Shown: piece by piece, positions 29,851 through 39,677 of the stretch
Layout: every line of letters begins with the position of its first letter
Position numbering within the stretch: position 1 is the stretch's first letter
NCBI RefSeq assembly: GCF_016342265.1
Contig: NZ_JAEIOS010000010.1
Coordinates: 124,001 to 188,000, forward strand
Reading direction: 5' to 3'
Source: Corynebacterium meridianum
GTDB lineage: Bacteria > Actinomycetota > Actinomycetes > Mycobacteriales > Mycobacteriaceae
DNA length: 64,000 nucleotides
The notes under the pieces: generated by a model
Seen by the model: only the letters and a program-made list of their open reading frames with translations
What the model was told of the DNA's origin: nothing
Database searches by the model: none
Made by a program: the position numbers and the translations under genes

Positions 29851-29930
29851 GAGAGCTGATAGCTCGGAGCATTCAACGTCAGAAACGAGCTGACGCTTAC
29901 TGAGGTTCATTTCTCGCCTCTGAGTATAGA
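29815..29930 (-). ncRNA. tracrRNA for Cas9
   Basis: Read leftward, bases 29928-29899 form an anti-repeat complementary to the CRISPR repeat: its complement is ACTGAGGTTCATTTCTCGCC then TCTGAGTATA, with the central bulge usual for tracrRNA. It is followed by a hairpin (CGTCAG/CTGACG, about 29876-29895), a second (GAGCT/AGCTC, about 29851-29867) and a strong terminator. Ends are approximate, since a TATACT inside the anti-repeat could also act as -10 and give a shorter RNA. It is on the same strand as cas9 and immediately upstream of it. Confidence 0.85.
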
Positions 29931-30002
29931 TGACACGCATAGATTTGAACAGGGTTCTCCGCGTTTTACTCCATACCGGGGGCACCATTACCCCACCCGC
30001 AT

Positions 30003-30419
30003 CTACCCAACCCAACACACTGCCGTGGCATAATCCCCGTCGTGGCTGATGGATAGGGTCACCCGTATCTTCCCCAGGGTTGAGGCAACGGCTTCTGCGA
30101 CAGCTCCGTGGAGCATGAGTGTGACTCTCCCCCACCGGTCAGGTCGGACCTCGATCTCCTGCCAGTTCACTGTGTCCGGCTCAATGACGGGTGGTTGCCC
30201 GTAGAGCGCGGTCGACCAGGCTTTGATAAAGGCTTCTTTGGCGGCCCAGCGCCCGGCGAGGTGCTCGGCGCGCAGGTGGCCGGGTTTGCGGCCTGCGATG
30301 CGCTTCTCCGTGGCGGTGAAGACGTCTGTGAAGGTGCTACCCGGGGTGTCCAGTTGTTCGGCGAAGCCGGGGATGTGGACGAGGTCGATTCCGGTGGTGG
30401 GCAGGAGCGGTGCAGGCAT
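30003..30419 (-). CDS. acpS: Holo-[acyl-carrier-protein] synthase AcpS
   Basis: 138 residues; transfers 4'-phosphopantetheine to the ACP domain of the adjacent type I FAS, which lacks its own transferase domain. Family motifs: GIDLVHIPGFAEQL (metal-binding Asp), TATEKRIAG, and LAGRWAAKEAFIKAW with the Trp-Ala-Ala-Lys-Glu core. The start at 30419 places the first motif 10 residues in, as in relatives; an upstream in-frame start would add an unlikely 32-residue leader. It follows fas by 120 bases in the same direction. Its 3' end is the right boundary of the CRISPR island. Confidence 0.94.
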   Translation of the reverse strand: MPAPLLPTTGIDLVHIPGFAEQLDTPGSTFTDVFTATEKRIAGRKPGHLRAEHLAGRWAAKEAFIKAWSTALYGQPPVIEPDTVNWQEIEVRPDRWGRVTLMLHGAVAEAVASTLGKIRVTLSISHDGDYATAVCWVG

Positions 30420-30539
30420 GTACCCCAGCCTACCGGCCACGGCAGGGTGTGTGGAGGTGGTACGACGTGACAGAACCACCGCCCCACCTGTGTGAACGGG
30501 TGGGGCGGCGGTCATCGGTCGTTCAGCGGTACTCCAGCG

Positions 30540-33500
30540 CTAGATCTCTCCGCCGGTGCGCAGGACGCCGTCGACGAGTCGGGCGTCATCGTCCAGCAGG
30601 ACACTCGCTTCGCGTTCCTTGGCCGCTGCCCCGGTGGCGCCGAGGTTGCGGTCGGTGGGCCTGGTGAACAGGGCCGGGCCGCCGTAGATGCCGCGGAGGA
30701 TGCGGCGCAGGCCGGCTTCCTCGCGGGCGGTGGAACGGGCGGTCCAGGATGCGACGGCGTCGTCACCCCGTGCGTTGCGCAGCGCCTCGACGAAGGCGGC
30801 CGGGTGGACGATGGCGACCAGTGCGGAGACGTGGCCGAACCCGAGGGACGTGACCAGTCCGGCCTTCGGCGCGCGGGCGGCCAGGTTCAGCGGGCGGCGC
30901 AGCCACACGAGGTGATTGTGCTTCGCCAGTACCGGGTCGACGCAGTCGAGGGCCCGGTTGGCGGGGAGGACGCCGCTGCGCAGCACCTGCGTGAGGCCGA
31001 TCATCTGGAAGGCCGCGGCTCCGCCCTTGGCGTGGCCGGTGAGCGACTTCTGGGAGATGACGTAGAGCGGGTTGCCGTCCGCGCGTCCGATGGATGCGGC
31101 GATCCGCTCGTGCAGGTCGGACTCGTTCGGGTCGTTCGCGGTGGTGGAGGTGTCATGCTTGGACACCACGGCGATCTCGTCGGCGGTCACGCCCACCGAG
31201 GCCAGTGCCCTGGTAAGCCGCGAGTTCACCCCGCCGCGGGCCGCGGACAGGGCGCCGAGTCCCGGTGCTGGGATGGAAGTGTGCGCACCGTCGGCGAAGG
31301 ACTCGGCGAAGGCGATCACACCGTGAACCGGCAGTCCGAGTTCGGCGGCGACGCTCGCGCGGGCGAGCAGCAGCGTTCCGCCGCCCGCGGACGAGACGAA
31401 GCCGCCGCGGCGGCGGTCGTTGGCGCGGGAGAAGTACTTCTCCTCGATGCCCTTTCCGGCCATCTCCGCGGAGTCGGCGGTGGCCGCCATGTCACCGAAG
31501 CCGGTGATGCCCTCGACGGAGAGATCGTCGAAGCCACCGGCGACGACGACGTCGGCCTTTCCGAGCTTGATCTTGTCCACGCCCTCCTCGACGGAGACCG
31601 CCGCGGTGGCGCAGGCGGCGACGGGGTGGATCATCTGGCCGTAGCCGCCGACGTAGCTCTGCATGACGTGCGCGGCGATGACGTTGGGCAGCGCCTCCTG
31701 GAGGATGTCGTTGGCGCGGGGCTCGGCGAGCAGGCGGTCGATGTAGAGCGAGCGCATGGACTCGACACCACCCATGCCGGTGCCCTGGGTGGAGGACACT
31801 CGGGCGGGGTGCACGGAGCGCAGGAGCTCGGCCGGGGTGAATCCGGAGGACAGGAACGCGTCCACGGTGCAGACGATGTTCCAGAGCGCGACGCGGTCGA
31901 GGTTGTCGGCCATGTCGGCGGGGATGCCCCACACGGTCGGGTCGAAGCCCTCGGGGATCTGGCCGCCGACGAAGCGGGACATGGACATGCGGCGCGGGAC
32001 GCGGACCGCGGACCCGGCGTGGCGGGTGACGTTCCACTCGCCGGTCTCCTCGTCGAACCAGGCGCTGGTGTTGTCCGGTTCGGAGTCTACGAAGGTGCGG
32101 GCGGCCTCGGCGTCGGAGACGCTGAAGGTCATGTCCTGGTCGAGGTAGACGGTGGTCAGCTCGGGGGCGAGGTTGTCCACCATGCCGAAGTCGTTGTGGT
32201 AGCGGCGCACGCCGACGCGTGCGAGCACCTCGTCGTGGAAGCGGTCGTGGATGTCGGCTTCCTCGACCTCGTTGCCCTCGGCGTCGTACCAGCCGGGGGT
32301 GGGGTCGGCGTCCCAGGTGATCAGGCCCATGGACCAGGCGAGTTCGATGACGCCGGCGGCGGTGAGGTCACCGGTGACCTCGGCGTCGAAGCGGGTGCGC
32401 GCGGAGCCGTAGGGGCCGAGCTCGCCGGTGCCGACGATGACGACCATGTCGTCGAGGTCGGCGGTGACCTGGCCCGAGAAATCCGGGGTGGTCTGCCGCA
32501 CTCGGCGGTACGGGGTGGGCAGCGCGGTCAGTTCCCGCTTCGTGTCGTCGCCGTCGCGGTCGGTCTCGGCTGCGGCGGCGTCCCGGGCGGCGTTGCGTCC
32601 GAGTTCGGCGAGGTCCAGGTCGGCCTCGCCGAGTCCGCCGGTGAGGTCCACGGTGACGGGCGCCCGGGCGGCGGTGTCGCGCACGCCGGAGTCGATCTGG
32701 GTGAGCAGCTCGGCGGCGATCTCGTCCGTGGAGTAGGTGCGCACGCCGGCGGCCTCGACGGCCTCGACGAGGGGGTCGTTGCCGCCCATGAGTCCGGTTC
32801 CCCGGACCCAGCCGATCAGGGCGTGGACGAGCGAGGTGCGGTCGCCCCACACGGGTTCGGCGTTCCAGCGGGTGACCAGGGCGTCGAGTGCGGCCTTGGC
32901 CTCACCGTAGGCCCCGTCGCCTCCGAAGCGGCCCCGGTTCGGGGAACCCGGGAGGACGACGTGCATGCGGCGGCCGACGCGGACGTCGGTGCCGATGGCG
33001 GACAGCCCGGAGATGAGCCGCTCGACGGACCAGAGCAGCAGGCGCATCTCGTTCTCGGCGCGCGGGCCGGCGTCGTCGAGGCTGCCCATGACGCGCGGTG
33101 CGGCGAACGGGAACAGCAGTGTCGGGACGAGTGCCTTCTTGGTGACCTTCTTCTCACCGTTGACGGTGGCGGTCTGCTCGGAGCCGATCCAGTCGATGAC
33201 GGACTCGAGATCCGCGTAGGAGGTGAGGTTCGCGGGCACGATCCACAGGGCGGCACCGCCGCGGGCGTTGTCGCGGTAGAGGCCCTTGTAGAACTCGAGG
33301 CGGTCGTGGTTGAGCGAGGAGGTGGTGGCGACGACGGTCGCGCCACCGGCCAGGAGCTTGGCGACGATCGCGGCGGCGATGGAGTTCGGCGATCCACCGG
33401 TGACCACGGCGACATCCGCGGCGTATTCACCGGGCGTGGTGTCGCGTGCCTGCTCCGCGAGGCGGCGCAGCGTGGCGGCGGTCGTCTCGTCGGCCCTGGT

Positions 33501-36500
33501 CGCGAGGTGGGTCGCGAGGTCGGCGACGGCTGAGCCGGTGCCGGTGACGTCGAGGTTCCCGCCGTCGGTCTCTCCCGCGGCGACGCGGATGACGTCCTCG
33601 CGGGCGGAGGCCCACCGGTCGTCGATGAGGACGGTGCGCTCGGCCTCGAAGGTCTCCGAGACCAGGCGCGGCCAGTCGGAGCCGAGTTCCTTGCTGACGA
33701 GCTCGAAGAAGCTCTGGTCGGCTTCCGCGTCGGAGAGATCCGCGGTGCGCGGGGTGTGGTTGAGGCCCAGCTGGCTGAGGATCGTCCGCGCCGTCGCTGC
33801 GAGGACGCCGGCCTTACCGGTGACCTGCTCCGCGAATTCGCCGAGCGCGGCGGAGTCGACGACCCCTCCTCCGGCACCACCGGCGGAGGGCAGTCCGATG
33901 GAGACACCGTGGTCGGCGGCGACCTGCTGGACGGCGGCGTCGATGAGCGCGTCGAGTTCACCGGTGTTGGACGGCGCGGCGGGGCTCAGGGTGGCGAGGT
34001 CGCCGCCCCGCAGGGAGGCACCCTCGCGGGAGCCGGTGACGACGGCCGCGGTGATGTGGTCGGCCCAGCCCTGGCCGAGCTGCCAGGTGCCGGTGACGCG
34101 TTCGCTGATGTAGCCGGGGCGCTTGCCGGTGGGGCCGGTGATGCGGCGCAGGGCGTCGGCGATCGCGTCGGAGAGCACCGGGCCGAAGGCGGTGTAGCCC
34201 TTCGCCATGCGGGAGACGGTGTTCTTCAGGTCGGCGATCTCCGCGTCGGCGGCACCGTCAATGGCGCCGAGCCCGAACTCGACGCCGAGGTCGAGCAGGA
34301 GCTGGTTGCGGCGGGAGGACACACCGTCGACGAGGGTCTCGATGGAGTCGGTGACCCCCATCTGCTCGGGTCGGACCTTCGTCCACAGGGCGATGAGCAG
34401 CGCGGTGGCGTCGGCCGGCCCGTAGGCGATGTCGTCGGGGCGGGGGCCTCCGGTCGGGGCGGCCGGGGCGGCCTGCTCGACCGGGGCGGCTGCCGCCGCG
34501 GGTTCCGTGGGGGCGGAGCCTTCGGCGGCCGGGGTTCCGGCGGCGGCACCGGTGTCGGTGTTCTCCTCCTCGGCGGCTGTCTCGTGGACGATCTCGTCGG
34601 TGGCGAACACGACGCTGCGGTCGCGCTCGATGTTGAGGACCTCGATGTCGCAGTGGGCGTACTGCGGGAGGCGCAGTGACTGGCCCATCATGTTAGCGAT
34701 GGTCGGGGCGGAGCCCACGCCGACCTCGACGAAGCGCTCCACGCCGAGGCCACCGTGGGCGGTGTCGCGCAGGACGAGGTCCTGCGTCTCGATCCAGCGG
34801 ACCGGGGAGGCGAACTGCCAGGCGAGGAGTTCGACGAGGATGGTGCGGGCGAGTTTCTGCTCGTTCGCGGCGGCCGCGTCGAAGTCCGCGAGGATCTCGT
34901 CGAGCAGCGGCGAGTCGACGACCTCGGTCATGGACTCGACGAAGTCGCGGGTGAGTTCGAACGGGCGGGCGACGAGGTTCGGGATGTAGCGGCCGACGAG
35001 GACGTCGAGATCCAGTTCCTGCGGCAGCAGGGAGTTGAGGTGGTCGCGGAAGTCGCCCACACCGTCGCGCAGGACCGACGAGTGGAAGGGCACGTCGATG
35101 CCCGGGATGAGGATGAACGCCCGCTGCCCGGGCGCGGCCTGTTCCGCGGCGGCACCGAGGGCCTTCAGACCGGTGACGGTGCCTGCGACGGCGTACTGGA
35201 GGCCGGCGAGGTTGTAGTTGACGATCTCGAGGAACTCGCCCGATTCCTCGGCGATGCGGGCGACGAACTCGCCGACGTTGTCGGCGGTGAGCCCCATCTT
35301 GTTGGGTCGCAGGGCGGCCAGCGCGTAGTTGGAGTTGCCGTTCTCGTCGCGGTCGACGAGGCGGTGCATGGTCAGGCCGCGGCGGTAGACGATCTCGACG
35401 ACGGATTCCAGGGTGAGCGCCCGGGCGTAGGCGGCGAGGGCGTTGTACTCACCGACGGAGTGGCCGGCGAAGTAGGCGCGCTGGTTCAGGGCGTTGGCCT
35501 CGCGCATCTCGGCGACCTGGGCGACACCGAGGGTCGCCATGGCGACCTGGGTGAACTGGGTGAGGAACAGGACACCGTCCGGGTGGTGGAAGCGTTCGCC
35601 GTGGACGACGACCTCGGTCGGGTTGTTGCGGACGATCTCCAGGACGGAGAAGCCCAGCTTTCCGCGGGTGTGTGCGTCGGCACGGTCCCAGACCTCCTTC
35701 GCCGCGGCGGAGGACAGGTAGGCGTCCATGCCCATGCCCGGGGACTGGATGCCCTGGCCGGGGAAGGCGTAGAAGGTCTTCGGGGCTGCCATGACGGCGG
35801 TGGCGACGAGCACCGGGTTTCCGCCGACGGTGGCGGTGACGCTGCGGACCTCGCCGCAGCCCGGGCGGTCGTCGATGCCGGTGCGTTCGACGGTGAACTC
35901 GATCGTGGAGCCGGGCAGGACCGGGGCGAGCATCGTCGCGGTGTACTCGACGACGCGGCCCGGCGCGGTGGTGGTGCTGTCGTCGGAGTAGCCGGCGGCG
36001 GCGATGAGCTCGCCGATGGCGGAGGTCCACATGCCGTGGACGATGACGCCGGGCAGGCCGGCGAGCCCGGCCGCGGTGGGTGAGACGTGGATCGGGTTGC
36101 GGTCGCCGGAGACCACGGCGAAGGGCCGGAGGTCCTTCGGGGCGTTGACGGTGGCGATGGAGCGGAAGGAACGCGGGGTGTCGACGACGCTCGGCAGGAC
36201 CGAGGTGTTGGTGTTCGCGGTGGCCCGGCCGTTGCGGCCGCGGATGGCGAAGCGCTCGGACAGGGTGCCCAGGGGTTCGCCGTCGGCGGTGATCTGTGCG
36301 CGGACGACGACGACCCGTCCGATGTCGGTGTCGGTGACCTCGTCGGCGGTGGCGGTGACGTCGAGCTGCACGGGCTTGTCCGCGGTGGGGACGGGCAGTT
36401 CACGGTCGAGCTTGAGGTGGTGCTCGAGGTGGACCAGCGAGAGCATGCCCTCGACGACGGACGCGGAATCGGTGCCGGGGATGACCGCGGAGTTCACTGC

Positions 36501-39500
36501 GGCGAACACGGCGGGCCAGGCGCGACCGACGAGGACGTCGGGTGCGGTACCTGCCGGGGTGAGGGTGGCGGGCAGGTAGCCGGTGGTCACGCCCTGGTAG
36601 TCGGCCGTGTGGCCGAGGTCCAGGGTGGTGGACCAGTGGGCGGTGTGTCCGTCGAGCTGGGCGAGGGTGCCGCCGGCGGCGACGCGGGTGAGCTCACCCA
36701 TCGCCTCCTCGGCGTCGGCCTGGGTGACCTGCGGGACAGAGCCGGGGGCTGCGTCGGCGGGCAGGGTGAACCGGATGGTGAGGTCCGTGGTGGTGCCGGC
36801 CGCGGTGGATCCGGCGAGCGGGACGGTCAGCACCGCGTGGGTGTCGTCCTGCTCGAAGAGGGTGGACCCGGTCGCGGAGTGGGTGGCGGAGCGGCCGTCG
36901 GCGGCGGTCTCCCAGGCGTCCGGGGCCCCGAGGCGCCCGATGAGGGATGCGGTGTGGCGGCCGGCCCAGTAGGTGCCCGAGGCGGCGAGCACGCGCGGGA
37001 CGGGGGCGGTGTCCACGGTGGCGGGGGTCTCCGCGGAGGTTTCCCCGATGCGCTCGATGGTGGCGGCGTTGAAGCGGGCGAGCAGGTCCGCGACGGGCTC
37101 GTTCATGCGGGTGATGCCCGCGACGGCGGCCGGCCCGGGGATGATGCACACCTGGTCGGCATCGTAGCGCTCGTCGTGGGCCTGCCACAGGGAGTCGGAA
37201 CGCCACCAGCGGCGGACGTTCTCGTCGATGACGGGCACGAAGTTGACGGGCTTGCCCGGGGTGCGGCACAGCCCGAGGAACCAGGCGACGTCCGCCGGGT
37301 GCAGCAGCTCGGTCTCTACCTGCGGGTAGGTCTCGATGAGCTGCTCGACCGCGGTGCGCGGTGCGTCGGTCTCGGTCAGGGTGACGGCAGGGGTGAAGGT
37401 TCCGTGGTCGGTGTCGGTGAGACGGGCCTCGGTGCGGGCGACCATCTCCTCGAAGCGGTTGAACCAGGTGATGTCGGTCCACTCCCCCTTGTGGGGACCG
37501 GAGAGTTCCAGGTAGCGCTGCAGCCACGTGCGGTAGGTCATGTCGGTGAGGTCACCGAAGTACGGCTTGCAGGTGCGGCCGATCGCGGTGATGATCTCGT
37601 CGCGGCGGGCGGCGACGGCGTCGGCGTCGCCGGCAACCTCGTCGAGGAGCCTGCCGGCCTTCGCGGCGGAGTTGTCGATCTCGTGGATGTCCGCGCCGAG
37701 CTGGCTGCGGCCGGAGGCCATGCCACCGGCGGCGTGGCCGGCGCCGACCCAGCCGTCGATACCGGCGGTGTCGACGAGCAGCTGCTTGACCGACTCGGAG
37801 GTCTTCGCCTCCTTCGTCGCCATCGCGGCGGTGCCGACGAGGATGCCGTCTACGGGCATGGCGGGCAGGCCGTGGGCACACGCCCACTCACCGGTGATGT
37901 AGTCGGCCGCCCGCTCGGGGGTTCCGATGCCGCCGCCGACGCAGAGCACGACGCTCGGGTGGCGACGGATGTCACCGTAGGTGGCGATCAGCAGGTCGTC
38001 GAGGTCCTCCCAGGAGTGGTGCCCGCCGGCCTTGCCTCCCTCGACCTGGATGATGACGGGGATCTCCGGGACCGCGGCGGCCACGTCGAGGCTCTTGCGG
38101 ATGTGCTTGACCGCTCCGGGCTTGAAGCAGACCCACGGGATGTTGGCCTCGCGGAGCTCGTGTACGAGCTCGACCGCTTCGTCGTGGTCCGGCATGCCGG
38201 CGGTGACGACGACACCGTTGATCGGGGCGCCGTTGGCGCGGGCACGCTGCACGAGGCGCTTGCCGCCGATCTGCATCTTCCACAGGTACGGGTCCAGGAA
38301 CATGGAGTTGAACTGGGCGTTCACGCCCGGCTCGAGGAGGTCGGTGAGCTTGGCGATGTTCGATTCGAGGATCGCGGGCGTGACCTGTCCGCCACCCGCC
38401 ATCTCCGCCCAGTTGCCGGCGTTCGCGGCGGCGGCGACGATCTCGGGGTCGACGGTGGTGGGGGTCATTCCCGCGAGCAGCATCGGCGAGTAGCCGGTGA
38501 GCTCGGTGAAGCGGGTGACGAGGATGTCGTTGCCGTCGGCGTCACGCGCGACGCGCGGGGCGAAACGGCTGAAGTCGGCCGGGGGTTCCATCGGCATACC
38601 CGGATCGAAGAGCCGGGACTGGCCGGCCTCGTCGTGCACGGCGAGCACGCCGACACCGCGGCCGGTGACGATCTTTCGGGTCGGCGCGGCGACCCCACCG
38701 TCGGGGCCGACCTCGAAGATCCAGCTGGCTCCCGCATCAGCCGCGCCGGTGACCTCGGCGACCCAGTCGACGGGGTTGACCATCGCGTCGGCGGCGACGG
38801 CGCGGGCGAGATCGGTGTCGATGCCGCAGGCACCCGCCCACTCGACGACCTGCTCCACGCCGGGGTTGAAGGCGGGATGGTGGAAGCCGGTCTGCACCTT
38901 CAGCGGTGTGAATGCGGGCGCGAACGGCTTGCCGCCGCGTTCCTTGTTCTCGATCGCCTTCGCGTCGCGCGCGGCGAACTTCTGCAGGAGTTCCTGCACC
39001 GCGGTCAGGTCCGAGGGCCGGCCGACGACCACGAAGGCGTCGATTCCGTTGCGTAGACCGATGACGGGGCGGACCCGCTCATCGACATCTCCACAGGTGG
39101 CGGCGATGGCTTTGTCCAGCTGCGCCCGGGTGACCCCCTGGATCAGGAGCATCGGATAATTCTCGCCCTGCTGGATGAGGCCGGTCATCCGGCCGGTACG
39201 GGTCACGGCCGCACCGATGAGTTCCGCGACGGCGAGGAGCTCCGCCGCGCGGGAGACGTCCTCCATCAGATGCACGCCGAGCACGCCCTGGGAGTGTCCG
39301 ATGACCGCCGTGGCGCGCTCGATGTCGAGCCCCTGGGACTCGAGGGCGTCCAGAACCGCGAGCTGTGCGGTGAAGATACCCGGAACGCTCACCGCTGCCT
39401 GCGCGGGATCGAAGGTGGGGGCTCCGTCCGTACCAGCCCAGGCGACGGGATCGAAGCCGTGCGGGCGCGTGCCGACGAGTGCGTCGGCCACCGGTGAGAG

Positions 39501-39677
39501 GAGGGTATCGGCCTGTTCCACGATGTCGGAGATATTGGAGCCAGCACCCGTGGCGAGGGAGTCTCGCAGTGTGCTCAACCAGTCGAAACCCTGACCTGAG
39601 AAGCTCAGTGCGTAGCTCTGCCTTCCCAGGTTGTCGATGAGTCGGTCGCTGCCGAAGGTGTGCTGGTGCTCAGTCAC
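30540..39677 (-). CDS. fas: Type I fatty acid synthase, multidomain
   Basis: 3045 residues in one uninterrupted frame with the bacterial FAS-I order. Acetyltransferase (AVIGHSQGVLG, near 127), flavin enoyl reductase (about 420-850), dehydratase with a MaoC hotdog (VIVHGMWTSAIGEL, near 1215), malonyl/palmitoyl transferase (FAGHSVGEYNALAA, near 1407), ACP (VDGVSSRRNQLLLDLG, phosphopantetheine Ser near 1780), ketoreductase (VAVVTGGSPNSIAAAI, near 2090) and ketosynthase (ACATAAVSVEEGVDK, Cys near 2688). It makes the C16-C18 acyl-CoAs used for membrane lipids and mycolates. It starts with GTG at 39677, with AGGAGAG 8 bases before. An Ala/Pro/Glu-rich linker precedes ACP. Whether it is the fasA or fasB counterpart is unclear; the acpS neighbour favours the latter locus. 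Confidence 0.97.
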   Translation of the reverse strand: MTEHQHTFGSDRLIDNLGRQSYALSFSGQGFDWLSTLRDSLATGAGSNISDIVEQADTLLSPVADALVGTRPHGFDPVAWAGTDGAPTFDPAQAAVSVPGIFTAQLAVLDALESQGLDIERATAVIGHSQGVLGVHLMEDVSRAAELLAVAELIGAAVTRTGRMTGLIQQGENYPMLLIQGVTRAQLDKAIAATCGDVDERVRPVIGLRNGIDAFVVVGRPSDLTAVQELLQKFAARDAKAIENKERGGKPFAPAFTPLKVQTGFHHPAFNPGVEQVVEWAGACGIDTDLARAVAADAMVNPVDWVAEVTGAADAGASWIFEVGPDGGVAAPTRKIVTGRGVGVLAVHDEAGQSRLFDPGMPMEPPADFSRFAPRVARDADGNDILVTRFTELTGYSPMLLAGMTPTTVDPEIVAAAANAGNWAEMAGGGQVTPAILESNIAKLTDLLEPGVNAQFNSMFLDPYLWKMQIGGKRLVQRARANGAPINGVVVTAGMPDHDEAVELVHELREANIPWVCFKPGAVKHIRKSLDVAAAVPEIPVIIQVEGGKAGGHHSWEDLDDLLIATYGDIRRHPSVVLCVGGGIGTPERAADYITGEWACAHGLPAMPVDGILVGTAAMATKEAKTSESVKQLLVDTAGIDGWVGAGHAAGGMASGRSQLGADIHEIDNSAAKAGRLLDEVAGDADAVAARRDEIITAIGRTCKPYFGDLTDMTYRTWLQRYLELSGPHKGEWTDITWFNRFEEMVARTEARLTDTDHGTFTPAVTLTETDAPRTAVEQLIETYPQVETELLHPADVAWFLGLCRTPGKPVNFVPVIDENVRRWWRSDSLWQAHDERYDADQVCIIPGPAAVAGITRMNEPVADLLARFNAATIERIGETSAETPATVDTAPVPRVLAASGTYWAGRHTASLIGRLGAPDAWETAADGRSATHSATGSTLFEQDDTHAVLTVPLAGSTAAGTTTDLTIRFTLPADAAPGSVPQVTQADAEEAMGELTRVAAGGTLAQLDGHTAHWSTTLDLGHTADYQGVTTGYLPATLTPAGTAPDVLVGRAWPAVFAAVNSAVIPGTDSASVVEGMLSLVHLEHHLKLDRELPVPTADKPVQLDVTATADEVTDTDIGRVVVVRAQITADGEPLGTLSERFAIRGRNGRATANTNTSVLPSVVDTPRSFRSIATVNAPKDLRPFAVVSGDRNPIHVSPTAAGLAGLPGVIVHGMWTSAIGELIAAAGYSDDSTTTAPGRVVEYTATMLAPVLPGSTIEFTVERTGIDDRPGCGEVRSVTATVGGNPVLVATAVMAAPKTFYAFPGQGIQSPGMGMDAYLSSAAAKEVWDRADAHTRGKLGFSVLEIVRNNPTEVVVHGERFHHPDGVLFLTQFTQVAMATLGVAQVAEMREANALNQRAYFAGHSVGEYNALAAYARALTLESVVEIVYRRGLTMHRLVDRDENGNSNYALAALRPNKMGLTADNVGEFVARIAEESGEFLEIVNYNLAGLQYAVAGTVTGLKALGAAAEQAAPGQRAFILIPGIDVPFHSSVLRDGVGDFRDHLNSLLPQELDLDVLVGRYIPNLVARPFELTRDFVESMTEVVDSPLLDEILADFDAAAANEQKLARTILVELLAWQFASPVRWIETQDLVLRDTAHGGLGVERFVEVGVGSAPTIANMMGQSLRLPQYAHCDIEVLNIERDRSVVFATDEIVHETAAEEENTDTGAAAGTPAAEGSAPTEPAAAAAPVEQAAPAAPTGGPRPDDIAYGPADATALLIALWTKVRPEQMGVTDSIETLVDGVSSRRNQLLLDLGVEFGLGAIDGAADAEIADLKNTVSRMAKGYTAFGPVLSDAIADALRRITGPTGKRPGYISERVTGTWQLGQGWADHITAAVVTGSREGASLRGGDLATLSPAAPSNTGELDALIDAAVQQVAADHGVSIGLPSAGGAGGGVVDSAALGEFAEQVTGKAGVLAATARTILSQLGLNHTPRTADLSDAEADQSFFELVSKELGSDWPRLVSETFEAERTVLIDDRWASAREDVIRVAAGETDGGNLDVTGTGSAVADLATHLATRADETTAATLRRLAEQARDTTPGEYAADVAVVTGGSPNSIAAAIVAKLLAGGATVVATTSSLNHDRLEFYKGLYRDNARGGAALWIVPANLTSYADLESVIDWIGSEQTATVNGEKKVTKKALVPTLLFPFAAPRVMGSLDDAGPRAENEMRLLLWSVERLISGLSAIGTDVRVGRRMHVVLPGSPNRGRFGGDGAYGEAKAALDALVTRWNAEPVWGDRTSLVHALIGWVRGTGLMGGNDPLVEAVEAAGVRTYSTDEIAAELLTQIDSGVRDTAARAPVTVDLTGGLGEADLDLAELGRNAARDAAAAETDRDGDDTKRELTALPTPYRRVRQTTPDFSGQVTADLDDMVVIVGTGELGPYGSARTRFDAEVTGDLTAAGVIELAWSMGLITWDADPTPGWYDAEGNEVEEADIHDRFHDEVLARVGVRRYHNDFGMVDNLAPELTTVYLDQDMTFSVSDAEAARTFVDSEPDNTSAWFDEETGEWNVTRHAGSAVRVPRRMSMSRFVGGQIPEGFDPTVWGIPADMADNLDRVALWNIVCTVDAFLSSGFTPAELLRSVHPARVSSTQGTGMGGVESMRSLYIDRLLAEPRANDILQEALPNVIAAHVMQSYVGGYGQMIHPVAACATAAVSVEEGVDKIKLGKADVVVAGGFDDLSVEGITGFGDMAATADSAEMAGKGIEEKYFSRANDRRRGGFVSSAGGGTLLLARASVAAELGLPVHGVIAFAESFADGAHTSIPAPGLGALSAARGGVNSRLTRALASVGVTADEIAVVSKHDTSTTANDPNESDLHERIAASIGRADGNPLYVISQKSLTGHAKGGAAAFQMIGLTQVLRSGVLPANRALDCVDPVLAKHNHLVWLRRPLNLAARAPKAGLVTSLGFGHVSALVAIVHPAAFVEALRNARGDDAVASWTARSTAREEAGLRRILRGIYGGPALFTRPTDRNLGATGAAAKEREASVLLDDDARLVDGVLRTGGEI

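Noticed and set aside
30492..33533. A 1013-codon open frame on the plus strand opposite fas
   Set aside because: It lies entirely antisense to fas in the frame left open by GC-rich third positions; the product is Val/Gly/Glu/Asp/Arg-rich with no domain, and fas itself is complete and motif-rich.
36087..39056. A 989-codon open frame on the plus strand opposite fas
   Set aside because: Same reason: a compositional shadow of fas codons, without motifs or ribosome binding site.
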